DNA of 64,000 nucleotides. Source: Flammula alnicola (lineage: Eukaryota > Basidiomycota > Agaricomycetes > Agaricales > Strophariaceae). A model generated the notes under the pieces. It saw only the letters and a program-made list of their open reading frames with translations. It searched no databases and was not told the DNA's origin. The stretch covers positions 124,001 to 188,000 of the forward strand of contig JADNRV010000080.1 of assembly GCA_015499995.1 (NCBI GenBank), in the 5' to 3' direction. The position numbers and the translations under genes are program-made. The first letter of the stretch is position 1. Each line of letters starts with the position of its first letter. This document shows, one piece after another, positions 22,220 to 33,240 of the stretch.

Positions 22220-22794
22220 CGCGAGGTGGGAGGAAGGCGTCAATAGCCAGCCATATGCGAGACCATCATATAAATACTTTTCTTGCCGTCTTCATTTCCC
22301 ATCGCAGGCAATCCTAAATGGCATGAGAGAATCTGCGCAATAATCAAGGGAGGTGTATTGAAACAGATTAATACTTCCAGATGAGAAAAGAAGTGGAGTC
22401 AACTTGGATGTCAGAGATCACGTCATCTTACGGCGGACGATGCAGCGTAAATATTAATCACATCGAGGCTAAAGAAGCATCACGCCTGAGGGTGTTGAGT
22501 CATGCAATATTGAGGACAAGCGAAAACTGAAAATATAGATATTGATAGCAAATAGCAGAAGGTAAGAGGTCGCAGAATCAAGAAATCTCGAGAAAGGGGT
22601 TGACACTTTGGTCATGGCGAATCCGCCCCGAATGATTCCGGGTTACACGGACCTTATGCACATTCATCGACAATACCAATATTCAGATTTGTGGAAATAG
22701 AAATCTATGTGGAAACAAAGAGTCTTGGGCTTCCGGGTCAGAAATGATAATTAAGGAAATCAACTTATACACACCTACAGGCCGTATTCCTCTC

Positions 22795-22860
22795 TCGAGT
22801 TTGCTACATGTCGCCAATAATGGTTCCATAGCTTTAGAACGCACGACGAAGGCAAGTTTA
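22795..22860 (-). pseudogene. Another P450 C-terminal scrap
   Basis: The minus strand reads AFVVRSKAMEPLLATCSK, aligning with the AFTIRSKTSEQLLAMSK tail of the adjacent P450s. No upstream P450 exons accompany it. It is the most diverged of the P450 3' ends in the window, hence an older duplicate. Confidence 0.55.
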
Positions 22861-22913
22861 AGACAACATGCACTTGCAGTCTAAACAGCACAGTCAGACA
22901 CACACATAAATCT

Positions 22914-23481
22914 CTAGTTTTTGAAGGGGTCATCGGTGGATACGAAGAGCATTTCCTCCGTTCCCGAGACGCCACGGTCTTTCAGCCACTTCCTTGCGGT
23001 TTGCGCTCTATGAGACTCATTCCATTTCTTAATGCTGATCTTCTTATCTCCGTCGTGTTCAACCAACGCCAACACGATCCTCGGTCGCTGCGAATCTTCC
23101 GGATAGTCGAGGGGCACCCAGCGGCTCCTGGCCTTCTCTGCTTCTCTAGAACAGAGGCTGTAGGCGACGTCGTTAGAGGTAACCTCTGTTTTCGCAAGAA
23201 AAGACGCCATTTCGCGCATCTGTTTGTAAGTGATCAGGAGGCCAGCGACTCGATATCCCATATCTGAAGTTATTCCTGTGAATGCATTGGACTGCGGTCC
23301 GACTCGGAGGATATATTTCAGAATAACGTACTGTGAATATGCTCGCAATTAAACAAATATGGCTGAGGCAGAGTGCGTTAGAATCACCACAGGGCTGAGA
23401 CGAGTAAATTCTTACACATGTCCGAGTCGGATGTCGTTCAGAACCTTGAGATGAGAGGTGGCATTTGAACGTTTGAACCAT
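22914..23481 (-). CDS. Small hypothetical protein, two exons
   Basis: Exon 23416-23481 joins exon 22914-23330 in phase across an 85-bp intron (GTAAGA donor, TTCACAG acceptor), giving 160 aa. The C-terminal half is mixed basic and acidic (SIKKWNESHRAQTARKWLKD) with no signal peptide or membrane helix, so a cytosolic or nuclear protein is likely. A TTTATAA sits only a few bases before the chosen ATG, which makes the true start uncertain. No family recognised. It lies immediately downstream of the P450 scrap at 22795. Confidence 0.5.
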
Positions 23482-23803
23482 TATAAAGCCCATGATCACG
23501 TGTTTTATCCCTGCACACTGCCAGTGCACAGTGCACAATGCACATTCGATCAGATTCAACGCCCTTTGTATGAAGATTGTCTCTGAAATAGTTCCGTTAC
23601 GACTTCGTGATTATCGAGTCCTGAGGTAGACGCAACGAGCGACGCGAAGTTCTTGTAAATGTACGTGTTGGCATAACAATGTAGTGGCCTTGCTGTGTAA
23701 CAGAAAGGTTCCCCCACCGTCGAAAATAACTATATAAGGTAGTCAGACTTTTACAGCTTTGTTTGTTTGCTTTACATGCTGTTGTCCTCCCATCAATCTT
23801 AAC

Positions 23804-23969
23804 CAAACAATATCTTACCCCGTCCTTTGCAAAAGTTCTACAGCTGTCTTTGCAGTTGTTTGCTTTCAACTCTGTTGCCTCTAAGTCAAACGTGGGCAAA
23901 CAATATCTTACCCCGTCCTTTGCAAAAGTTCTACAGCTGTCTTTGCAGTTGTTTGCTTTCAACTCTGTT
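23804..23969 (+). repeat. Two identical 73-bp direct repeats
   Basis: Copies at 23804-23876 and 23897-23969, 93-bp period, identical over the whole unit (beginning CAAACAATATCTTACCCC). They end about 30 bp before the left end of the TIR element at 24002. They may be part of its insertion site, or a regulatory duplication. Confidence 0.9.
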
Positions 23970-24001
23970 AACATTATCTTCTACCGTCCTTCCTTTGGCT
24001 A

Positions 24002-25275
24002 CACGCCCATTTGTGAGAGATCGCCACAGCTGATCCAGTGATGGATACTTTCCGGATATGGCTAGACATATCTCCGAATATCCTTGGGATATCTGGGGGA
24101 TATCAAATTAACCTGTCCCGTCATATTACTGGCACAGGTATATCCTTGGGGTGGCCGCACAAGATGTCCTGAGGATATTCTCCTCGAGATATGCCTGACT
24201 GCAGCTCGGGATGGATTCTGGATATTATTTTGGATATCCTGGGTTGCATTTCCTACTGCTCAATTATTGATTCTTAGGGGACATTTTTTAGTGTTTAAAT
24301 GCGACTTTATTCATTCGAGATGTATGTACCGCTGTACATACACAACTTACAAAACTAAAACTAATAGATAACCTTGTACTCAAATGTCGCCTTGTGAAAC
24401 AGGTCCCAGAGAAAAAAGAAGGGGTAATGCGGAGACATAGGAAGTCAACATACCATTGCCCCATATTTCAATCACAACCTTTAAGCATCCCTCACATCCG
24501 ACGAGACCTGAAAAACGGAGACGACACCTAGAAGGAAAATCTGCAAAGAAAGGTGTGGTTAGCTGGGGTAGCAAATTATACTAATAAGTAACTAACCTAT
24601 GGTGGAGCCGTAGAGCTTGCGTGCATTACATGCCACGTATTCGAGGGGTGAAAAAGAAGGGGCCAAGAAAGCGAACGAAACTGTAGGAGAACGGGATGCA
24701 ATTAGCGGAGCAAATAGGAATTGGTTAGGATCGACTCACCATTGTAGAGGCTGCGCTCAATTACGTGGTCCATAATCGAGCCAGGGAACAGCGAGAGAGC
24801 ATGGGCAGTCAACTCACTTAAATGGACAGTGGAGGAAGTCAGAAAGACTGAGAAATATTATAGAAAAGAACTTACTGTTTCGTATTATTCAATCAGCGGA
24901 GGTGCTAAGGAAAAGTTACGAATGTCAAAGTGGGGGTGGTGGGTGGGGAAGGAAGCGAAGTGAGGGGAGGAAGCGAAGTGAGGGGAGGCGAAGACGAATT
25001 CACCTTTCTCGAAGTTAAACCGTAAGCACACGGTCACGTTTCATTTAGGGCAAGCCTTGAGAACTGGATGAACTTTGACATTTGCGATTTTGATGGGAAA
25101 TTTGGGCTGGGTGGAGGATATTCAGGTTAGGATATCCTCCGGAGAAGCTCAGGATATCAGGGTTATATTTCTGTCTGAACATATCCTGGGAGAATATTTT
25201 CTATATATCCTGGTTTGATATCCGACGCCTATTCGGACGCGGATATCCGTGTGACATCAGACTCAAATGGGCGTG
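24002..25275. mobile_element. TA-flanked TIR element rich in GGATATCC-type motifs
   Basis: Both ends begin CACGCCCATTTG (24002-24013 and inverted at 25264-25275), each bordered by TA, the target duplication expected of Tc1/mariner-like elements. Long subterminal zones (about 24045-24240 and 25110-25250) are packed with ATATCC/GGATAT words in both orientations, as seen for reiterated transposase-binding sites. No DDE transposase is visible. The interior carries a small spliced minus-strand ORF. A two-copy 18-bp repeat (GAAGCGAAGTGAGGGGAG) lies near 24950-24990. Class assignment is tentative because TIRs beyond 12 bp diverge. Confidence 0.6.
24380..24773 (-). CDS. Small four-exon ORF inside the TIR element
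   Basis: Exons 24740-24773, 24597-24680, 24454-24540 and 24380-24390 splice in frame to 71 aa, each with clean GT-AG borders (GTGAGT, GTTAGT, GTATGT donors). Preceding sequence up to about 24900 also contains a good donor (GTAAGT), so a longer 5' part may exist. The protein has four cysteines, two as CEGC, and no family I recognise. Four consistent introns within 400 bp argue that it is a real gene carried by, or trapped in, the element. Confidence 0.4.
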
Positions 25276-25277
25276 TA

Positions 25278-26746
25278 CGTGCTAAGAATAACTTGTGCTT
25301 TTCCCACTCACATCATCCCTGCCAAACTCACCTCCAGAACCACCCCCCCCTCTCGCAACCTGCTGGTGTGAACTGAATCTGCGACTTCATTCTCAGCGGT
25401 ATCCCTGGACTTGCACCATGGCCACTACGGGAACCTCGCCCAAGCCATTCTTTTTCGATTTCAGGGCGGCAGTCTCGATGGTGCACGAGAGCCCGAATGG
25501 ACTCGAGCTACAAGAGCATGAGAACAGAGTGGGAAGAAGGTGAAGCAAGATGTGAGTGCAAACTGCTGACTGCTGGCGTATAGCTGCGACCACCCACCCA
25601 TGATCCCCATCGACCGCCCATGAAACACACAGACAGCCCCGAGCACTCTCGATTATGTGCGGCTAGGCACGAATTCAGAACACCCCTCTCGACCGCCTGT
25701 GGATGCCTACTGCCGCCCACGAAGGCTCGCGAGCAACCGACAGCCACTCGCGAACACCTCAAATACCCATGAACACCCGCGGCACCCCTGCACGCTTACA
25801 ACCCACCCACGAACACAAACACTCGCGAGCACCGCAGGAGCATGGGCGGTGGAGGAACACGAAGGGGAGTGAGGCCCACCAGGTATATCTCCATCCCTGT
25901 GTCCTCGCGCCCTCTGTCCGGCCACACCCTCCCCATTCTAACTCACTCTAATACACCTATGTACATTGCATACCATGACTTAGTAGTAATCCCTCCTTTC
26001 TTACCTCGTCATGTACTTTTCACTCTCTGTAGAAACATTATTTAAATTATCTTCTAAGTATGCTATTTAGTGTATGAAATATATTTATCTTAAAGCTACA
26101 TGCGTGTGGTCATCCCGCCGTTGGGCCTGCAACTTCTGCGAGCCAGCAGGGATCCGGACTTTGCATTGACGCCAGCATTTGCGGCCCGATGGCCTTGAAC
26201 GGCTGCCTGCGCTCAGCCTATTACAAAGGCGGGACTACACAGTCGAAATCGTACAGCATCTTAGATCTTTGCGCATCACATTTGCAAAAATTCTGGCTTT
26301 GTAAATAATAAAATGTAAATTCAAATTCTCCCTGCCACGAGGAGTCAACCGAAGGTTGGCGACGAGTGGCAGCGGCAGGAATATTGGTTAAATACATATC
26401 TATTTCTATACAAATTTATTTTTATTTTTACAGGGGTCCAATTATGTTCGGCATTTTTTATGTTCAGGTCACAGGAAAGGTTTGAAAGACACAATTCAGT
26501 GCAAATATATTTAAATGAAAATTATACGAGTACAGCAAGGCTATGTCGACGAAGTCGACCCTTTATATAGTAGTAGAATTTGAAATGTTCATTGAAGTAA
26601 TGGTGGCACGTGCAACTTGGTCTCTCAACGTTAGAGACAGAGAGGATAAATACTGGCAGATGTTTCTCACCCGCAGGTGTCAAGCTGAAACGCAGGGCTC
26701 AAAAGTGATATGAATGAGCCATTGAAATACGAACGTAGTCAAAAAT
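25278..26746. other. Intergenic region with a degenerate CGCGAACACC-type minisatellite
   Basis: Around 25690-25840 the words CTCGCGA(A/G)CACC and ACCCACGAACAC recur irregularly. An ATG in strong context at 25419 opens a short Phe/Ser-rich ORF ending 25543 that I cannot connect to a gene. At 26330-26385 the sequence forms a hairpin (CAACC-GAA-GGTTG inside CCTGCC...GGCAGG). Nothing else is recognisable. Confidence 0.45.
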
Positions 26747-28625
26747 TCATCCATCAACGTTCAACAAAGTGTAGTCCAAACCATCGCCACGTAGCAACTT
26801 CTCGATAATCTTCATCCCTTCCATAACTTTCTCTTCTTCGAGTCTTTGGCCGACGACTTGCACCCCGACAGGCAGGCCATGCATGTCGTCGGAATTGTAG
26901 TCTTTGTATGCACCGCGTTCGACAGCATTGCGTGGCGTAAAGGCAGACAACTTGTCTAGCTCTGCATCGACATGCGTAATTGGGAGGACTCCAGCGGAGT
27001 AATCCAACTAAAGAAACGAGGTATGAACAGCTGGCAAAAAATATTGTGTTGGAATACGTACCACGTTGAACAAGAAACTATAACCACAAGACGAAAATCC
27101 GTTCTTCATCCCTCCATGCGGCACAGCAGGCAACGCGTTGGGCACCGTCAGCACGAAATCCAGTCCCGCATCTTTCCAGAACTCCCACCACTTGATCTTG
27201 TACGCTTCCCTTTGTGCGACGAGGGGCCAAAACTCTGTGACACGCTTTGCGTGCCAACCATCGAGAAGTCCAGCATAGGTTTCGTCGCCTCGGATGTACC
27301 TGACGTACATCGCGTACAAGCGACGGAGGAAGGACGGGAGGCGGAACATGCGCATGGCCTGCACCATACCCGGGTCGTTGGACTCAAAGGCCTGTATAGG
27401 AGCGGTAGCTATTTTTCCACCGTCGGCGAGGAGTAGTCGTGAACCGAGCTTCAAGGCATCGTATGGGCTCGGAGGAGAGCTAAGAGGGATGTGAGATTTC
27501 TTTTGTGTGATAGACGTTGTAAGGAACCTTACATGTCAACAACTTGGTGTCCGTGCTTGCTTAGGGTGCTGACGACGATTTCGAGGGCGCGCTTGCAAGC
27601 AGGAGAGGGAGCGACTACGCCGTCGTCCCACATCACACCCCATTTGAGGGGCTTCGTGGATAAGTCAACATCTCTCCAAGGAATGGGCAATACGGTGGGA
27701 TCGTACGCCCAAGGTTGCATGGTCATAATGGCCTTCCAGAAATAATCAAGATCTTCAAGTGTACGGGCCATCGGGGAGTAGACAGGGGCGACGCCCTCCT
27801 GGCCTGCCATACTAGTACTGCTGCCGGTCTTAAGGAAGCGGCCTACGGATGCTTTGATGGTGTATACCCCTGAGTAGTGAGCTGGAACCCGCACAGAGCC
27901 AGCTACGTCTGTGCCAATGCCAATACGGGAACCCCCATATGCGAGCAGAGCCGCTTCTCCGCCTGTCGATCCCCCAGGAGAATGAGTTTTCTTGTGTGGG
28001 TTGGTCGTTCGCCCGAAGACATCTGAATCAGATTCGAAGGAGAGCAGTGTTATAGGCACATTGGTCTTGACATATGGGACAGCACCGGCATCGCGTAGGA
28101 GTCGGACGAGAGCAGAGTCTCTCTCGGCTGGTTTACCAACCCAGGCTGAGTATCCGATACAACCATCCCAGCCTTGAACGCCCACCGTCTAGTTTACAGT
28201 CAGATTGCTTCTAACTTGTAGCCTTGACAAACTCACATCTTTCAAACTGACTGGTACTCCGGCCAAGGGGCCCTTCTTGTTGCATCCCTGCGCCCAACCA
28301 ATCGCATCAGCGATCATGACCTCTGTCAAACAGTTGGTTTCTTCATGAGCCTCGAGTGTCTTCTTTCCATAAGCGGTCAAGATGTCGACAGGATCCTGCT
28401 CGCCAGACTGCACGTCTGCGACCAACGACTCGACAGGCTGCCTGAGCAGATGTCTATCGTCGTCATTGATTGGCTCATGGAAGACGGCCGGTAGGTCTTG
28501 AATCCTCTGTCGACGTTCATCCTGTTTGGCTTTGCTGCGATATGCATTAGTCCGAGATCTACGCGTCGATTGGACATAAAGGAGGCACACCACGCTCGAC
28601 GATGAGACAGCCAAGCAAAGGACAT
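26747..28625 (-). CDS. Acetamidase / fatty-acid-amide-hydrolase-type amidase
   Basis: Five exons (28591-28625, 28237-28534, 27533-28188, 27062-27479, 26747-27007) give 555 aa, normal for fungal amidases. The amidase-signature catalytic triad is visible: Lys in GVPVSLKD, the cis-Ser in SPGGSTGGEA and the nucleophile Ser in GTDVAGSVRVPA. The start is supported by the second amidase in this window (60807-62951), which has the same short first exon ending TG before a cysteine codon. It hydrolyses amide bonds of small carboxamides or acylamides. No signal peptide is seen, so probably cytosolic. Scraps of the same family lie behind the P450s at 15.5-19.9 kb, so this family has been copied repeatedly at the locus. 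Confidence 0.9.
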
Positions 28626-29421
28626 GCTGGCAATATTTACACCGAGGCTTGAGTCTCTGAGAGAGAAAGTGACCTGTATAGGACCCCGAATGTAAGTATA
28701 GTTCAGTGACGGATGTTATCATGGACCGGTTACCGGTTGTCCGTTTAATGACACTGCCAGTAGAGCCCCGCACCGCCGCACCTGTCTCCCGCATTTCTCA
28801 TCCATCGTATCTGGCCATTGGGATCCCACTCTTCGAAACCTTTCCCCACCAGTCTTGGCTAATCTCGTCCAGGGTGCTTCAAGGTTGTTCCCGGAAGCAT
28901 TGAAAATAGCCTCTTCGCTGGCTTGGGTGGCTTCCAGGTTCTAATCACCAAAAAGAGGCCCATAGATAGGGCTCGTTGGCTATAGTCACAACAATCAGCG
29001 AGGAAAGTAAGGCGGCGCACTTGCCCATTGGACAAGGTTGGAAGGACACGGGATGGACGTTGCTGACAAAGCATATGGATGTGGGTAAACAATCCCATGC
29101 TCCGAGGTCAGTTTTGCCCTGCTCTGTCTCCCGAAGTCTACATAGAGGTAGGAATCAAAAAAAAAAAAAACAGCTGCTTTATCATCGAGTCGATTTGTCA
29201 AAACTTTGGTCTCGCTGCCACTTCGTTGTCCAGTGAAATGGAGGACACCAGCCTAACTCTGGCTGAATTGTTCACGCGACTGCATATCAGGATGGTATCA
29301 TTTCCGCGAATTCATCGAGGCTTCTCCGGAGTGCCAGCGGACCGCGTGCGCCGCGTTTAAGTACGTCGAAAAAACAAAGAAGTTCACTCAATTCCACCCC
29401 ACAGAGTTCCAGCAGAGATAA
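28626..29421. other. Spacer between divergent amidase and aldo-keto reductase genes
   Basis: A shared 5' region of about 800 bp between genes transcribed away from each other. It contains a 13-bp A run (about 29157-29170) and an imperfect GACCGGTTACCGGT palindrome near 28720. No supported ORF. A bidirectional promoter is plausible but not shown by the sequence. Confidence 0.4.
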
Positions 29422-30617
29422 ATGGCCAACGTACCAAAGATCAAGCTCAACAACGGACGCGAGATTCCGCAGGTCGGGTGCGTGTGTTCTCTTGGAGCAT
29501 AGGGTCGAGATAAGATTTCTGATCGGATAACATTTGACAGGTTTGGGTTGTGGAAGGTCACCGAAGACACGGCAGGCGTCGTCTATAACGCGATCAAGGC
29601 GGGATACAGACTTTTCGATGGTGCATTTGGTGCGTTGATCTCAGAAGCCCATCTTGAGAGCATTGAGAGCATGTTTGATGATATCGGTTCGTAGATTACG
29701 GCAATGAGAAAGAGGCTGGCGCGGGGATCAAGCGTGCCATCGACGACGGGCTTGTGAAGCGCGAAGATCTCGTCATCGTCTCCAAGCTCTGGAACACCTT
29801 CCACGAGAAGGAGCGTGTCGAGCCCATTGTCCGTCAACAGCTGGAATGGTGGGGTATTGAGTACGTCCTACTCGATATTTTTTGCGTGACTTTCTGCTCA
29901 TGAAAATCCAGCTACTTTGACATCTTCTACATGCACTTCCCCGTGGCTCTTGAATACGTAGACCCAAAGGACAGCTATCCATCTGGCTGGAAAAATCTTG
30001 ACGGAGTCGTCAAGCAGAGCAAGGCCACTATCCAGGAGACCTGGCAAGCAGTGGAGCACCTCGTCGACATCGGCCTCGCCAAATCGATCGGTGTCTCCAA
30101 CTTCCAGGGCTCTCTCCTCATGGACCTCCTCCGATACGCGCGCATCCGGCCTGCCGTTCTCCAAGTCGAGATCCACCCATATCTCGCTCAGGTGGAGCTC
30201 GTCCAGTACGCGCAGTCCGAGGGGCTTGCTGTGACCGCTTACTCCACCTTCGGCCCTCAATCGTTCGTCGAACTCCAGTGGGACAAGGCCATCGAGTGCC
30301 CCAAGCTTTTCGACCACCCGGTCATCATTGCCATCGCAGCCAAGCACGGCAAGACCCCTGCGCAGGTCCTTCTCCGCTGGGCTACCCAACGTGGCCTCGC
30401 TATCATCCCCAAAGTCACTGACCCGGTCCTCCTGGCTGAAAACTTGGCGTCGGTCAGCTTCGATCTTGCGCCTGAAGAGGTCAAACAGATCACAGGATTG
30501 AACAGGAACCTGAGGTTCAACAACCCTCCTGATGTGAGTTCTGCTGAGTCTTTTACAAGAATGTATTGCTGATTGGAGATTCATCAGTACCTTGGCGTTC
30601 TCCACATCTTTGCTTAG
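29422..30617 (+). CDS. Aldo-keto reductase, xylose-reductase-like (AKR2 type)
   Basis: Exons 29422-29477, 29541-29629, 29695-29860, 29912-30533 and 30588-30617 give 320 aa, the usual size for NAD(P)H-dependent D-xylose reductases and related aldose reductases. The catalytic tetrad is present at D45, Y50, K79 and H112 ([23 protein letters not shown]). GVSNFQG matches the family's second signature. The third signature, IPKS.N...R in typical xylose reductases, reads [10 protein letters not shown]: the Lys stays, but the Ser/Asn pair and the Arg that contact the 2'-phosphate of NADPH are replaced. Expected role is reduction of pentose or other aldehydes in the cytosol. The cofactor preference may be altered. 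Confidence 0.9.
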
Positions 30618-30883
30618 ACGAAGGAATCAAGGACATATGCTGTGCTCTGGCATAAATTATGAATAATCTTTACAAGAATGTAACGAAAATTGCAAACGAC
30701 CCTATATTGCGAGCTATTGCGAAATTAGAGCTGCGATTATGAGATTAGATGGCGGAAAGACCGGGCCAGTATTGGCCGAAGAAATTCTGCCGAAGTCAAT
30801 GCCGAAGCAGATGGGCGCCTAATTCGAGGAACTTTTTATTTGTCAAGAACCGTATCTCATTCTACTTTCTCTGCTTATAGGCC

Positions 30884-31190
30884 CTGCAAACAGCGTTGGC
30901 CTGAATATTTGGCAATGCTACGACAACCTCCCAGCCCAACAATAGTACTACACTGATGACGACCGTATCGCATTGGAAGTGCCAAGGTGCGCATAAACCT
31001 GTTCAGAAATGTTCGTCAGGCTAAAACATTTCTATTTCCGCAGGATTCTCCACGGACTTGACCACTGGGGTCCTGAAAAACTCCAACCAGCTGCAAACCT
31101 GGAAGTGCACAGACTTCAATGCGAACCAGATATGGACTCTGAAAGAATCGGGCGCTATCGTAACTGTACCTTTTGATGAACTCTTTTGAT
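30884..31190 (+). pseudogene. Ricin-B-lectin gene fragment, inactivated
   Basis: It corresponds to the last two exons of the intact gene at 31983-33240, from GPAN(S)VGLNIWQCYDNLPAQQ to NQLQTWKC and ANQIWTL. Breaks: a TAG where the intact copy has the Trp codon of QQWYY (30954-30956), a damaged donor at the exon border, and loss of the stop that follows QIWTI in the intact copy. Only about 40 percent of the lectin domain is present and none of the N-terminal domain. A partial duplication about 1 kb upstream of its parent. Confidence 0.85.
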
Positions 31191-31982
31191 GGCTCCTGTG
31201 TGCCTTCATACCATGATTCACGGATGTGGGGGCCACTTTTGTATTATATTGCGTTCCTTTATTTAATCGAACACCTTTGATCCGTTCTTGGGTGGGAGCT
31301 TGAATGTGCACTGATCTTAAGTCTGCATTTTGTTGAGGCGAGGTCGCTTTGAATTTGGACAAGAGAATCGAGGCCTAAACGTGTTACTTATGTAGTTCAC
31401 TCGGCCGATGACCCGACGGGCTTAAGTGACGCATATCCATCCGATGATCGATCCCGTTTACCCGCGACGGCTGTTCCCTTTGGTTTTGAATCCAGCACTT
31501 AAATGTTCGTCGAGTAGAGGGGTGTGATTTTAAGCTAATTTTGCTGCTATGATCGTCTAGCTATAGCTAACCCATGAAGGAATGGACACTCTGTGCATAG
31601 GTTCATCAATACATCATCTGATCCGCTTTGCAGTCCGCCTCCGGATCTAGCGCGTAATGCGTCATATGATAGATACTCATCTAACAGCCACCCCATTCTG
31701 GGCTGTCTCGTGGACTCTCGCAACAAAAGTTCTCGAATGCATCCAGAGGCCGCATCAAGCTTTTGAAATAGGTTTCAATGGTAAGAAAACCAGGCCAGCC
31801 TTACCCTTCATAGAGTTGGCTGTCTCGTTTTCTTCAACTTGAAATGAATACTTCTGCCCCTGTTTACGTCCAGGGGTATTGTCATACCTGACTTTAAGCG
31901 GACCCATAAAAGGGCGACTTTGCCCGCACTATATTCCCCAAAAACAAAACACCATACCCACCTATTCATCACACATAGAAGC

Positions 31983-33240
31983 ATGTTGTCTTCTCTGTTA
32001 TACTCTCTTTTGCTGCTGGCAACACCGCTCGTTGCCACTCCCCTCGCTCCTCGTCAGACCACACGGCAGTATACTGTCATCAACAAATGCCCTGCTGACG
32101 TCAATTTGTTCATCGCGGGAGCACTGGATAGTAGTATTCCGGCGGGGGGCAGCGTTACCAGAACCCTCCCTGTCGGTGCGGGATTCTTCTACACCGATGC
32201 TAACGGTGGAGACGGCAACTCCGCTGGCACCACCCGCGCTGGATTCTTCGAAGTACGTAGTCGGCCTTCACGTATCTACACTGATAATCACCTTTTCTCT
32301 GGCAGAATTTCTACTACATAGTCAAAGATCCGAGTTATCTCAACATAGGTATGACTGTTGCGCCACATGGTCAAACATCTGTGAGTGTCTATATAATAAT
32401 CTCTACAATTAAACGCGGATTCTGACCTTTCCACCAGTCCTCAGGATTTTGCACTGTTGCCGAATGCGAAAGTGTGGACTGCACGACCGGTTTCTCTTTC
32501 CCTCCGACCGGATTCATGGTACCGACTAACGTTCCGCCATCGCCTCCTCTCTACCTATGCAACACTCCCAACACTAATTATGACATAACGTATTTTTCTT
32601 TCCCAGATGCTCAATGACTTCCTTTCTAATCCGCATTCTACCATCCAGGTTCTGCCCTACCGGAAAGTTCCCGACCGCGGGCGCTACGATTCATCCCAAT
32701 TTCAACACCGCCAAATGCATGGATGTTCGCGGTGCCAATTTTGCGAACGGTACCCCGGTGCAAATGTTCGTCACCCAACATTTTTTTTTAAAATCCGTTA
32801 CATCTTACAAGTATATTCAGTTACGACTGTAATGGAACCCCCGCTCAAAGTTGGACCATCAGGCGCGGAAGCACAAAGGTCCAGCTTACGGGCACCAACT
32901 TCTGCCTCGATGCTGGTACACGTAAGCCCAACACGCTCTTCGCCTTCCCCTGATTCTCATTCTATCTTGCTCTAGACCCCGCAAACGGTATTGGTTTGAA
33001 GATCTGGCAGTGCTACGACAATCTCCCAGCACAGCAATGGTATTACACTGAGGACAATCGTATTGCGCTCGAGGGACAAGGTATGAGCGACCGCGTTTGG
33101 CATGCCATCAAGCTAACATGGTTCTTTCTATCCTTATAGGGTTCTGCACGGACTTGACCAACGGCATCCAGTCAAATTCGAACCAACTGCAAACCTGGAG
33201 GTGCACGGACAACAATATCAACCAAATATGGACCATTTAA
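31983..33240 (+). CDS. Secreted thaumatin-like domain fused to a ricin-B-type beta-trefoil lectin
   Basis: Seven exons (31983-32252, 32306-32380, 32438-32589, 32649-32765, 32821-32921, 32976-33080, 33140-33240) give 306 aa. A hydrophobic signal peptide (LLYSLLLLATPLVA) precedes a small domain that reads like a fungal thaumatin-like fold: YTVINKCP..VNLFI at the start, a cysteine-rich middle, and NYDITFCPTGKFP at the end. It runs directly into a beta-trefoil: IHPNFNTAKCMDV, then QxW motifs AQSW, AQQW, LQTW and NQIW typical of ricin-B-like carbohydrate binding. No catalytic toxin chain is present. One donor is the unusual GTTCGT (after 32765). Likely a secreted or cell-wall lectin acting on glycans, in development or defence. 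A broken copy of its last exons lies at 30884. Confidence 0.85.

Noticed and set aside
25650..25870. Pro/His/Thr-rich overlapping ORFs
   Set aside because: They come from an irregular minisatellite (CTCGCGAACACC-like words) read in several frames; none has splice or start support.
26330..26385. Hairpin resembling a Helitron 3' end
   Set aside because: The stem is present but no CTRR terminus follows at the proper distance and no 5' TC end was found.
29898..30605. 235-codon minus-strand ORF
   Set aside because: It is the exact antisense of the aldo-keto reductase exon 4, which has the full catalytic tetrad on the plus strand.
26747..30617. Amidase plus aldo-keto reductase as a biosynthetic gene cluster with the P450s
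   Set aside because: No backbone synthase (PKS, NRPS, terpene synthase) or cluster transporter is present in the window. Proximity is better explained by local duplications.
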